Made by a program: the position numbers and the translations under genes. Under the pieces are notes generated by a model. The model ran no database searches and was not told the origin of the DNA. It worked only from the letters and a program-made list of their open reading frames with translations. A stretch of DNA of 64,000 nucleotides from Physcia stellaris (Eukaryota > Ascomycota > Lecanoromycetes > Caliciales > Physciaceae). The stretch spans positions 124,001 to 188,000 of the forward strand of contig JABSSW010000023.1 in the NCBI GenBank assembly GCA_018902385.1, in the 5' to 3' direction. Below, piece after piece: positions 36,901 to 46,632 of the stretch (within the stretch, counting starts at the first letter, position 1; the number at the start of each line of letters is the position of its first letter).

Positions 36901-37253
36901 ATCGACGTGCTACCCTCCTGGGTGAGATCCATGGCCGCCTGCTCTTTGTTGGTCATCTCATCCATTCGAGGGAAGCTTTCGATAGGGCTTTCAGGTGCCT
37001 GCTCCTTGTATATTGGGGTTTGAGGCGTTGGGTCGCTAAGACGTATATCTACCATGTCAGGTGAGTCTTCTATAGCACACTCCTCTGCCAGCAGATCCGC
37101 TAAGCCTTCATCGTGTATCAAAGTCGACGTTGAGTCGCTGAGTCGTACTGTAAGAACCGAGTCTCGTGTGGAATTATGGCTAATCTCTGGTGAATTGCTT
37201 TCAGTCACCGCAGTTTCGACATCATTGGACGTGCTAGAGTTTGCGGGAAGCAT
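33926..37253 (-). CDS. GYP5: TBC-domain Rab-GAP, GYP5-like (apparent frame error)
   Basis: Four exons read leftward: 37253-36681, 36631-36029, 35977-35661, 35529-33926; introns are 49, 51 and 131 nt. The N-terminal ~280 residues are acidic and disordered. The TBC domain follows (about residues 285-520): NKIRNGIPPP then LRGVVWSSIAGAR, YEGLIGKDIGRSFPNVDMF, DNKIGYCQGLGFVVGPLL with the catalytic YCQG glutamine finger, and WFLSFFAVTCPLPMLLRIYD. The C-terminal half has a long coiled coil (from LREDVKLWKYQYEVEAVKS) and a Ser/Pro-rich tail, the GYP5/GYL1 architecture. GAPs of this group act on Ypt/Rab GTPases in exocytic traffic. Between IPPP and LRGVVW the frame changes at a run of five C (36333-36337, G on +); two more C would restore phase, and the exon sum (3097 nt) is likewise two short of whole codons, giving 1032 residues. 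Confidence 0.93.
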
Positions 37254-38244
37254 TGTGGAAAGTGACGGGATCGAGGAATGTTCTTTGTCGCGAGTGAAGG
37301 GCGTGTGGAAGCAAGGTACCCGATCGGCTGGAGGGTAATCGGCTATGGAAAGACAAAGGAAAGAACGTTGGTGACACAGCTAAAAGAGTGAAGCTTGTGC
37401 CAGTAGCTTTGGGCAGGGACCTGCTTCCTGCTACTCAGAAAGAATGACTTGCATTAAAGACAGTGGTGATGAGACTCGAAAAGGCAGAGAGGGTGTGAGA
37501 GGAGAGTAACGACAAAACAGAGTGATTGTCAGGGGCTCGGCACGGCTCGCCCAGAAGTGAACCAGCCACTGCTCGACCGGAGGGTGGCACTTCATCTCCT
37601 TATCATTATTCGTTTCTGTTTCACTTCTTGCTCCCATCATGCCCAGCCTGGTCCAGACAGACAACAAGGTCATCAAACGATCATCATCCTCCGCAGTACG
37701 AAAGAACCAAATGCCAGGGACCGCAAGCACGGACGTCGTCTTGCTGAACACGGCCTGAGCTCTTGAAGAGGTTTCGATTTCAATCCAACAAGCTGGAGAG
37801 CTTTTGGGTCTCTTAAGACTCAGTAAGCAATTGATTGCACCCCCTTATGATCTTGGACGAGAAAACCAAACCTCTCAGGTTCTCATCATTCGAAGCTTGC
37901 TTTGTGCAAGCCATAGAATTGCCCCAATGCCCACCCATTTGTCAAGCCGAACTAGCACACGAATGTCTAGAATATTTTACTAAATTAAATTCTACGTGGG
38001 TAGCGTTTATATATTTACTATGCTTCTTTTGATACATAATGCTACGTACAATGCTTTTTTTCGTGCGAATTGAATTGTACGAGTACCATAGTGATATCAG
38101 CCCCGTAAGCACGAGGTGGGGCTCGGAAGTCACAATATTAATGAGCCAGATCAATGCTCTCATCTTCCACCTCTTTGGTTCGGCCAATATCAAGTCCACT
38201 CACCTTTCTCATCCAGAGAAACTACTTGATTATTCCATCACACC
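37254..38244. other. Divergent promoter region
   Basis: 1 kb between the GYP5-like gene (-) and the reductase gene (+). Weak frames at 37431-37766 overlap on both strands. There is an AT-rich patch at 37970-38060. No gene is supported. Confidence 0.5.
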
Positions 38245-39264
38245 ATGACCAATTCAGCTGCGACTATCAAGCAGGCGAAAGCGAGAATCACGGTAGAGGA
38301 CAGACCCATACCCACTCCTCAGGCCTCTCAGCTTCTCGTGAGGAACCGTGCTCTAGCAATCAACCCGGTGGACTGGAAAATCCAGGATTCTGGTCATTTC
38401 ATTTCACAGTATCCTAACGTCCTCGGTAGTGACATCTGCGGTACCGTCGAGGCCGTCGGCCATGACGTCAAACATTTCAAGAAAGGCGACAGGGTCACTG
38501 GTTTTGCCGCCGTTATAGCCTCAAACAACATCGATGAAGGGGCTTTCCAACAGTACACCATCTTGAGGGACAATTGTGCAGCCAAAATCCCCGAAAGTCT
38601 GAGTTTCGAAGAAGGGGCAACCTTACCCATGGCTGTAGCTACGGCCGGAGTTGGGATATGGGAAAAGCTTGAGATACCAAGGCCAAGTGAAAGCAAGCAA
38701 AGCGGCGGATTCCTTGTATGGGGCGCCGCATCGAGTGTAGGCTCTGCGGTTGTGCAAATGGCTACCTTGCTGGGTTTCACCGTTTTCGCCGTCTGTAGCT
38801 CTCACAACCACGACGAGGCCAGGAGACTTGGGGCGGCAGATGTCTTCGATTATCACGACAAAGATGTAGCCAAAACCATTATTTCGCGTGCCGAATCTGC
38901 GAAGACACCGATCAAATACGCATATGATGCCGTATCTGTACCAAGCAGCGTTTTGCAGGCAGCAGCTGTCCTAGAAGGCTTTGGTGGCGGGAAGTTGTGT
39001 GTAACGCTACCATTGCCGGAAGATGCCAGCATACCTGAGAAGGTCGAGAAAGTGGCCACGGCGGCGTACGAAATCGCCACAAGTGCTCAGGATTTTGGGC
39101 GGTGGCTTTTCAATGACTGGCTGGAAGGTGCACTACATGACAAGTCGTACAAAATCAGCCCAGCAATCCAAACAGTTGACGGAGGAATCGAAAGCGTGCA
39201 GAAAGCCTTTGATATGCATAGACAGGGAGTATCTGGGAAGAAGTTGGTCCTGCCATTAGCTTAG
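38245..39264 (+). CDS. MDR-family NADPH reductase, LovC/ToxD-like
   Basis: Single exon, 339 residues, starting MTNSAATIKQAKARITVEDR. It is a medium-chain dehydrogenase/reductase: GroES-like N-terminal half (LAINPVDWKIQDSGHF, PNVLGSDICGTVEAVG, FKKGDRVTGF), then a Rossmann half with a nucleotide loop variant GAASSVGSAVVQMATLLG, followed by AVCSSHN and ADVFDYHD. The zinc-ligand Cys/His set of classical ADHs is not seen, so it resembles zinc-independent quinone oxidoreductases and trans-enoyl reductases (LovC, ToxD). C-terminal GVSGKKLVLPLA is typical of the subfamily. Such proteins often serve polyketide clusters, but no synthase lies nearby, so a housekeeping or detoxifying role is as likely. 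Confidence 0.88.
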   Translation: MTNSAATIKQAKARITVEDRPIPTPQASQLLVRNRALAINPVDWKIQDSGHFISQYPNVLGSDICGTVEAVGHDVKHFKKGDRVTGFAAVIASNNIDEGAFQQYTILRDNCAAKIPESLSFEEGATLPMAVATAGVGIWEKLEIPRPSESKQSGGFLVWGAASSVGSAVVQMATLLGFTVFAVCSSHNHDEARRLGAADVFDYHDKDVAKTIISRAESAKTPIKYAYDAVSVPSSVLQAAAVLEGFGGGKLCVTLPLPEDASIPEKVEKVATAAYEIATSAQDFGRWLFNDWLEGALHDKSYKISPAIQTVDGGIESVQKAFDMHRQGVSGKKLVLPLA

Positions 39265-39357
39265 ATCCCGACTAAAAGTCAGTAAATCAAGAGATATTGA
39301 ACAATGATGGCAAGCTTTCAGCTCAAGATATGCTATTAGCTCCGAGTAGTACTTTGT

Positions 39358-40205
39358 TCACTCATCGTCCATGTCATCGGGATCGTACAAATCCAAACCT
39401 CCGAACACTTTGGGTTTCTCCTCCGTATGCGTTGGCCGCCGTTCCACATCCTGTGTGTTCCGGAGATCGTCTGGTGCAGCTATATCTGCATTAACCTTCT
39501 CCTCCTCTTTCATGGCTTCATCCTTGATGGAATTGGCTGTTTCTTGAAAACCAACAGTAGCGGGATCCTGCCCTGTTTCAACCATAGCCTGAATGCGTCC
39601 AAGTGCACCCTGCTTGATTATTGCCTCAGTCGGCCAAGGCACGAAGGGCGCCTGCTTCAATGCTGGTACGACTGGCTGCTCTCCTTCCTTCGTAGCATCC
39701 TGCGTATCTTGCTGAGTTGTTGGATCCGCGCCGTTGACTTCTTCCGTACCGGGGCCCCTTTTAACGTAACGACGGTCCTTCGCTGCATACCGACTGATTT
39801 GCGCAGCGTATTCTAGCAAAACTTGGTACGGGACCTGTCGGAGATGCTCAGTAATGGGCGTGATCTTCTGAGCAAGGATTTCTGCACGGGTCTCGGCGAG
39901 AGTGGTCAGAGAGCTGGTTATGGAGGAATTGAGGGCGGACACTTGAGAGCGGAGCGCAAGTATCCTAGCATGATTTAACTGGTGAGTAGTCACTGACCGA
40001 ACGTTAGTCATTGCCAGCATACTGCAAGAATGTAGGAGATCTAGATGGCTAACTCACGGCTTTTGACCCCCCTTGTCAGCTCATTGTCCGCGGCCAGAAG
40101 ATCGTTAGCTGCAGCAATGGAAGGGTTGTAAGACGCAATTGAATCGATAAGTGTATTGAGCGCAGTATCGACGCGGTCCAGTTGGCTCTGAATGATACTA
40201 TTCAT
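39358..40205 (-). CDS. MED4: Mediator complex subunit 4
   Basis: Two exons, 40205-40058 and 39992-39358, have a 65-nt intron (donor gtgagt, acceptor cggtcag) and give 260 residues. A nearer AG (ttgcag) was rejected because it leads to an immediate stop. The N-terminus (MNSIIQSQLDRVDTALNTLI) and the following heptad-rich region to ILAQKITPI form the coiled coil. The diagnostic Med4 motifs are VPYQVLLEYAAQISRYA and PFVPWPTEAIIKQGALGRI. The C-terminus is acidic, ending FGGLDLYDPDDMDDE. Med4 sits in the Mediator middle module, a nuclear bridge between activators and RNA polymerase II. The gene is divergent from NCS1. Confidence 0.9.
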
Positions 40206-40767
40206 GGTAGACTCCTACGGGTCAATGCGGCCTCGAAGTGTTAACCATTCACAGAAAGACGGCTCCAAGAATGTAAAGGATTATGTCAAGCAGCGAGAGC
40301 CGAGTGTATCACCATGGCATTACTCATCCATTTGTTCATTGACCGAGCAGCTCTCACATTAAAGATCGTTCAAAGAAGGGTGTCAGATGTTGCCAAGCCG
40401 GCCAAATCGTGGAATCGTCAGGGCGTGATTGCAGAGGGGTCCAGGCTGCGGAAAGAGCCCCACTAGGCAGTCAGGACTTTGAATACGTGAACTGCTGCAG
40501 GAACCAAGATGTCCCCTCAATCGAGCTTTGTCTTCCTCGCAACACTGTCTTGCGGGCACAAAGAAAAAGGAGATAGACACGACCGTCGTTCTTGGACCCC
40601 TACAATTGTACGGCATTGCTTTTTCGGCTTTCCGAATGACAATTGGATGACCTTGAAGTGTTTCACGCCACCCTCCGATAAGCGCCTCTGTGCAAGACCA
40701 GGAAACACTTTTATTCACAACTTGTGAGTCGTATACAGTGAACGCATCGGGAAGGGTAGATTCAGAG
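40206..40767. promoter_or_regulatory. Shared MED4/NCS1 intergenic promoter
   Basis: 562 nt separate the MED4 start codon (-) and the NCS1 start codon (+), so both promoters must fit here. A minus-strand open frame of about 190 codons (40383-40955) crosses this region and NCS1 exon 1; I do not call it as a gene. Confidence 0.55.
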
Positions 40768-41704
40768 ATGGGCAACCGGTATGTGAATTTGTACACCCTT
40801 TGTCTTCCAAGCGCGGGGAGGACGCACACTGTGAATGTGCGCGCGGATGCGCCTTTGGGAAGCACTACACTTTGGCCATCGTGACTGCCTTTTTCATGAG
40901 GATGTACAGGCCTTGAAAACTTTCCAAGCTGCAAGCTTCCAGGCTCGAGAGGCATCAGTATTCACAAACTTATCTTTAAACATCAGATTTGTACAAGGCT
41001 GGATCGACAATGCTGATCCATCTTAGTCAATCGAAGCTCTCGCAAGAGCAGCTTAACCAGCTCCAAAGAGATACGCATTTTGATAAGAAGGAGCTGCAAC
41101 AATGGTACAAAGGTTAGTCGCCCCTCTTGCGCTTGCCGAATGGTGTTGACGTATGAGTCCAGGTTTCTTAAAAGACTGTCCCAGCGGCATGCTCAGTAAG
41201 GAGGAGTTCCAAAAGATATACAAACAGTTCTTTCCCTTCGGCGACCCAACATCCTTCGCAGACTACGTGTTCAACGTGTTCGACTCCGACAAATCAGGCT
41301 CCATCGACTTCAAGGAGTTCATATGCGCTCTCAGCGTGACCTCGAGGGGGAAGATGGAGGATAAATTAGATTGGGCGTTCCAACTTTACGACATCGATGG
41401 CGATGGGAAGATTAGCTACGACGAGATGTTACAGATCGTAGAAGCAATATACAAAATGGTATGTAGTACTCAAAAGCGGACTCCTATTAAGCGACTACCG
41501 GCCCGTGATTGACAATATTGCCAGGTTGGTTCAATGGTCAAACTCCCCGCAGACGAAGATACCCCAGAGAAAAGAGTCCGAAAGATATTTCGGATGATGG
41601 ATAAGGATGAAAACGGCTCATTAGACATGGCTGAGTTCAAGGAAGGTAGCAAGCGCGACGAGACCATCGTATCAGCGCTGTCTCTGTACGACGGTCTTGT
41701 TTAG
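40768..41704 (+). CDS. NCS1: Neuronal calcium sensor 1 / frequenin
   Basis: Four exons, 40768-40778, 41027-41112, 41163-41458 and 41525-41704, give exactly 190 residues, the canonical NCS-1 length. Exon 1 is only 11 nt (MGN plus two bases of Arg) and is separated by a 248-nt intron. It supplies the Gly2 N-myristoylation signal, and splicing yields [22 protein letters not shown]-hand 1 is degenerate (DCPSGML), as in the family. Canonical loops follow: [26 protein letters not shown] and [13 protein letters not shown]. In fungi NCS-1/Frq1 binds Ca2+ and stimulates the PI4-kinase Pik1 at the Golgi, and affects Ca2+ tolerance. An internal ATG at 41011 would give an unmyristoylated N-terminus and was rejected. 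Confidence 0.95.
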
Positions 41705-42499
41705 AGAGAGCTGAGCTTAGGCAACTCGCCTATCGATCTTTGTGCTTGGTAAGCATGGGCGTTGGTTATTCATAATGGCTGTACATGTTGCATATCATTC
41801 GGAGAGGGCGTTCGCTAGGTTATCACGGAAAGGGCCGAAGCTATTCTGTCTCTAACGAGGAGAATTAGCGACGCAGGAATGAGCGGCTGGGCTGAAGGTT
41901 AGCATTGTTCATGGGCAGAACATGCGTTGGTTGAACTTTGTGTATCGAAGGCGGCTTAGCACGAGTGCAGACAAGCGTTCGCAAAGAAAATTTGCGCCTT
42001 TTCTTTCCATTATCAAACTCGAACGCCATGTCCAAAGAAAATAACTCCCGGGATTGCGCAGTCTTCCGAAAAATCGGGTATTGCCCTATAGCAGGCGTAG
42101 TGATATAGTGAGATTCTCAACAAGACAGCCCTTTCACCATAATACACAGAACTGAGTCTCAAGCCTGCTGATATCATTGAACTGGTTGGGAGAAGAAGGG
42201 GAAGAAAAGTGATCGTATGACAGACACCAAAAGAGGAATGGTCCACCAAGACAAAGAGTACTGACCTAAGCACTAGAGTTTATAAGTCGTTTCATCAAGA
42301 CCTTGCTCTTCCTGCATCATCGAGTGTCAAAAGAATTGCCAGTATGGAAGTCGATGGAATATCAACATGATCCGCCCCGGATGAACGGGATAGGAGAACC
42401 GTATAAACAAGCTATGCAAATGGAAATTATTTCCGTTGGATACTCTGTGGTACAAAGGAGAGACGCACACCCTCGCACGAAGACCTCACCACAGCTCCC
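41705..42499. other. Intergenic region
   Basis: 0.8 kb between converging NCS1 (+) and the ubiquitin-like gene (-). No ORF with protein-like features is seen. Confidence 0.5.
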
Positions 42500-43008
42500 T
42501 CACTCGCCTGTATCAGCTTCCATATCAACGCTCGATCCATCCCCGATTTCATAATCCTCCAACGTCAACGAATTGCGAAATGGCCTCATCCCCTGCCTCT
42601 TCAACAGGATCGCGTCAGACTTCGTGCCCGAGTAAAAGGCAACTAGCTTCTTGAAGTCACCAATGCTGTCTGAAGGAGAGCATGGGACATTGAATTTCGT
42701 ACCCAGTCGATTGGTGACGAGGACGTGGATGAGGGTTTGGGGGCAGGTGTAAGGCTTTCGCGAGGAGTAGCTGATTCAGGGGATTTGGGTCTTGGGGTCT
42801 TTTTGGCTTTGGCTCTGATGACTTTGAGGCTCTCATTCTCTGATTCATGGGCTGTGGGAGATGTCGGGGTTGGAATTATGGTTATAGGCCCCTTGGATGG
42901 GATGGATGGATGCTTTTTGAGAGTGGCGAAATCGGCGTTGATGGAAGTTTTTTTCATAGCTGCGGGACTGTTGTATGCAGTGAGGTTTCCGGGATGGAGG
43001 TGAGACAT
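42500..43008 (-). CDS. Ubiquitin-like (Hub1/UBL5-type) protein, apparent frame error
   Basis: The frame starts at 43008 (MSHLHPGNLTAYNSP). It runs through a Lys/Ser/Pro-rich disordered region to ESLTPAP, and shifts by one at a run of five C (42740-42744, G on +). In the next frame a ubiquitin-like domain follows: TLIHVLVTNRLGTKFNVPCS, SDSIGDFKKLVAFYSGTKSD, AILLKRQGMRPFRNSLTLED and YEIGDGSSVDMEADTGE, stop at 42500-42502. The domain resembles Hub1/UBL5 (RLG, DSIGDFKKLVA, LEDYEIxDG). The span is 509 nt, one short of whole codons; six C would make a 169-residue protein. Hub1-type proteins bind spliceosome factors non-covalently; whether this longer protein does so is inference. Stopping at the in-frame TAG after the shift would give a 121-residue product lacking the UBL fold. 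Confidence 0.75.
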
Positions 43009-43416
43009 TGACAAGATGAAAGTGGCCTATTCTAAAGCATCATCATTTCGTTGGATTTGGGTTGGGTGACTCTAGATAAGCTTCCGTGGAAGCCGCCATC
43101 GGCCAGTTTCCCAGGCATGGCCATAAGGCAAGATCCCAACATCGTCTAATTAGAAGCTGTCGTGCTTCTCTTCCACCCATTATGTGTAACTTGACAATTA
43201 TACGGATAGCATACGTTCAATGACAGTGAGCGGACCATGGCTAGTGCCAACGTGAAGCAAGGAAATAGGCCTGCCTACCGCTAGCCGTCGAGCCATTCGA
43301 TGGCGTATATCATTATTCGAATCCGACGTGGACCACAACTGCACAAGGTCGTTTGAAAAGAGATGTTGGGATTAGAGAGTGATGATGGTCGACGCCTACC
43401 TAATGGAAGACGAATC
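43009..43416. other. Intergenic region
   Basis: 0.4 kb between two minus-strand genes. Nothing is recognised; it is the likely promoter of the ubiquitin-like gene. Confidence 0.45.
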
Positions 43417-43842
43417 TTACAGGTCGAAGCCAGATGCAGGAAAAACGATCGTCACCTGAATAAGGTGGTCATCATGACTGGTCCTAGGCCCCAGGGCTCC
43501 AGTCTACATCACCCCTTTTCGGGTCACTCGCCCCGGACAGAATTGAGTGCGAATAAAGAATAGAAATCACTTGTTAAATCATGCTTACCGGTCTTTGAAT
43601 TTCAGAAAGTAATCTGATATGAATGGTGTTTTACGTTGATCGTATTTCCGAATTCGGGCTATCGTTGGTTCATTCGGTTTGAGTGGATGATTGTCATCAT
43701 CTGAGATGAGATTCGCACTCAATCTTTCCAGGGCCGAGTGGATGTGCTTGAGAACTTCTGTTTGGTTGTTTGTCTTATCATTGAAATCAGCATCATAGCG
43801 GACATCAATACGCGGAGATCCAGATGATTTGTAGTGGGTCAT
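43417..43842 (-). CDS. Small unknown protein, probably two exons
   Basis: Exon 1 (43842-43589) starts MTHYKSSGSPRIDVRYDADF and encodes ~84 residues of helical, charged sequence (EVLKHIHSALERLSANLI, TIARIRKYDQRKTPFISDYF). It ends at a strong gtaagc donor. Joining to 43477-43417 after a ccag acceptor (111-nt intron) gives a phase-closed 104-residue protein ending IVFPASGFDL. I do not recognise a family. The soluble composition and the good donor favour a real gene; the 3' exon is tentative. It is divergent from the TM9 gene with 363 nt between start codons. Confidence 0.45.
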
Positions 43843-44205
43843 AGTTTAGGGTTATCTGATGTACCAAAAAAAACCTAACCCTAAAATATTTCGGTACTTC
43901 CTGGTAGCCCTAACCGTGACCCGTTACTCCACTTCTGGGTTAGCACGATTAGGCGAGCTAGGGAAGAATAGAGACCAGGTAACAAGAATAAAGAGTTAAG
44001 CCGTTCAAATATCCTATCACCACTTTCCGCGAGCTTCGATCGAGTACTCGAGGATCACCAGATATTCAACGCCTCTGTGCGCTCTATGTAGCGCTCAAAG
44101 ACCGACGTTCACCTTACAGCGCAGCTCATCGCGTTTTAGCAGTTGGGAAGGCTGATATTGAATTGCTTTCACATTGCGTCTGCCTTCGAGCACTGTCACG
44201 GCGCC

Positions 44206-46261
44206 ATGGGCCCCTGGAGGCTATGGCGTCCTTGTATTGCTCTCCTCACAATCTCCAGCACTGTCTCCGCTTTCTACCTTCCCGGAGTCGCGCCCACTTC
44301 CTACAAGAAAGGCCAGCAAGTCCCTCTAAATGTCAACCGCCTAACTCCTGGAGAAGTTGCGACGGACCATCAGCTACACAGCGTCTTCTCTTTTGACTAC
44401 TATCACCCAGCATTCAAATTTTGCAAACCTGAAGGGGAGCCTAAATATGTGTCTGAATCGTTGGGCAGTATATTGTTCGGGGACCGAATAATGTCCTCTC
44501 CTTACGATCTCAAGATGCTAGAGGATAATGGCGTTTGCAAAGCTCTATGTGAGAAGCAAGAGTTTAACGATAAATCAGCCAGGTTCGTCAATGCGAGGAT
44601 ACTGGATTTTTACAACCTGAATTGGTTGGTGGACGGTCTTCCGGCCGGCATACCGTGGACAGACGGATCTACAAATACAAGCTACTTCCAACGCGGCTTT
44701 CCTTTAGGTTCCCTCGATGAACAAGGAACAGCCTATCTTCACAATCACTATGACATCAACATTGATTATCACGAGGCTGGGAAGGATAAATACCGTGTAG
44801 TAGGCGTTAGAGTGTACCCCTCGTCAAGAGCAGACAACCAAGATCTTGGAGGAGGCAAAGGGAATTGTGGCAATAGGGACACAAGCCCGCCTCTTGCACT
44901 CAGCGAAACAGCCAACACGGACGTGACATGGACATATGCGGTTTACTGGGAACCCTCGACTACCGCCTGGGCTACTCGATGGGATCCATATCTACACGTT
45001 TTCAGTCCAAGTATCCATTGGTTCTCGCTCGTCAATTCTGCGGTCATTGTCATGTTCCTTGTTGCAATGGTGGCCGCCATCCTGATGAGAGCTTTGAAGA
45101 AAGACTTTGCCAGATATCAGAGGCTCGAAACCTTCAATCTCGACGATCTCTCAGGTGCGGATGGTAACGCGGAAGATGGCGTCCAAGAAGACTCCGGCTG
45201 GAAGTTGGTGCATGGGGATGTTTTCAGAACGCCGAGGAATCCCTTGATGCTGAGCGTCTTTCTTGGGAATGGTTCCCAACTCTTTGTCATCACAGCAACG
45301 ACCATTGCCTTCGCTCTATTTGGCTTCCTCTCACCGTCGAATCGCGGCTCACTGGGTACAGTCATGCTACTGCTCTGGACCATTTTTAGTTTTATTGGCG
45401 GCTACGTCTCCGCACGTGTATACAAGACTTTTGGTGGCGAAGCCTGGAAGAAGAACATAGCTTTGACGCCAACCCTGATACCCGGTATCGTGTTTAGCAT
45501 GTTCTTCCTTCTCAATTTATTCCTCTGGGCTAAAAGCTCAAGCGGCGCGGTTCCTTTCACGACTATGCTTGTCATTCTAGGCATATGGTTTGTCATCAGC
45601 CTCCCTCTCAGTTTTGCAGGAAGTTGGATTGGTTTCAAACATTCTGTAAGTAATCCAGTGGCTGCATTGAAGATATACGGTGACTTATACCAAACCCCAC
45701 AGCCTGTGACACCTCCTGTCCGCGTTAACCAAATCCCACGTCAAATACCGCCTGCGCCTACCTATCTTCGACCATTACCGTCCATGGCCCTTGTCGGCGT
45801 TCTCCCATTCGGCGCCATCTTCGTCGAACTTTACTTCGTCCTCAACAACATTTGGTTCGGCAAAGTGTACTACATGTTTGGATTCCTTTTCCTCTGCTAT
45901 GGCATCATGATCATCACCTGCGCGGCTGTGACGATGTTGCTGGTCTATTTCCTCCTCTGCGCCGAAAATTACCATTGGCAATGGAGAGCATTCCTAACCG
46001 CTGGAGCGAGCGCGGGCTACGTGTTCATTAATGCTTTGCTCTATTGGATGAGCAAGTTGAGCTTTGGAAGCTTCACTGGTGCGGTTTTGTACCTCGGGTA
46101 CAGTGCGCTATTGAGCTTTCTATTCTTCATCCTAACAGGTGAGTTTGAGGTCCACCTTTCATGGGATGCACTATATGCTGATAGTTTTTATAGGGACAAT
46201 CGGCTTCTTCTCGAGCTGGGTTTTTGTCCATAGAATATACGGGTCTATCAAAATTGACTGA
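44206..46261 (+). CDS. Transmembrane 9 superfamily protein (EMP70-like)
   Basis: Two exons, 44206-46138 and 46194-46261, have a 55-nt intron and give 666 residues. The start MGPWRLWRPCIALLTISSTV is a signal peptide followed by AFYLPGVAPTSY, the usual mature TM9 N-terminus. Lumenal motifs include VPLNVNRLTP, FSFDYYHPAFKFC and LGSILFGDRIMSSPYDLKML. After ~280 residues come nine membrane segments, with LETFNLDDL and HGDVFRTPRNPLMLSVFLG between the first and second. The last exon encodes GTIGFFSSWVFVHRIYGSIK and ends KID, the K-x-D/E COPI/Golgi-retention signal known in this family. Reading through the intron would lose that signal. TM9 proteins act in the Golgi/endosomal system in membrane-protein sorting. 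Confidence 0.94.
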
Positions 46262-46632
46262 GTGTCTGAATAGCAGCATTTTTGTACATTACGCGCTCAT
46301 TTTGTCACAACTGGGGCGATCCATTCCGAGCAAAGATCATAGCGAGTTGATATGTTGATACTCCACGGCGCATTCTATCCGTTCTGTAGAAAAATCATCA
46401 TCGTTGACCGTTCTCGTTGAAAATGACCTGATCTCGACAAACATGGGCCACTTCGAGTATTACTAGAATACTTTCACATGCAAAAAAGTTCTCTTCTCGT
46501 GCTGCTCAAATGTCCGGAATGCTTCCGCTTACGGGAAAAGTTGCCCACCACAAGCTGGTTTCTAGACCTCACCTCAGCTTATCAAAGAATAAATTGCAAC
46601 AAAAGCCTCTACTGGCGACCGGTGCTGAAGCC
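46262..46632. other. Intergenic region upstream of LCP5
   Basis: 0.37 kb with no separate gene. An in-frame ATG at 46510 precedes the preferred LCP5 start by 41 codons. Confidence 0.5.

Noticed and set aside
33926-37253. GYP5-like gene as a pseudogene
   Set aside because: The only lesion is in a homopolymer, and the remaining 1000 codons, including the catalytic motifs, are intact.
38245-39264. Part of a polyketide cluster (LovC/ToxD-like reductase with nearby MFS transporter)
   Set aside because: No polyketide synthase, cytochrome P450 of secondary metabolism or cluster regulator lies nearby; neighbours are housekeeping genes, and the only P450 is CYP51.
41011-41026. Alternative NCS1 start at the ATG at 41011 (MLIHL)
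   Set aside because: It lacks the Gly2 myristoylation site conserved in the family and does not give the 190-residue length.
43310-43335. TTCGAATCC string suggestive of a tRNA T-arm
   Set aside because: No matching acceptor, D-arm or anticodon stem could be traced around it.
43880-43920. Telomere-like CCTAACCCTAA and CCCTAACC motifs
   Set aside because: Only one or two copies inside an ordinary intergenic region flanked by genes; not an array.
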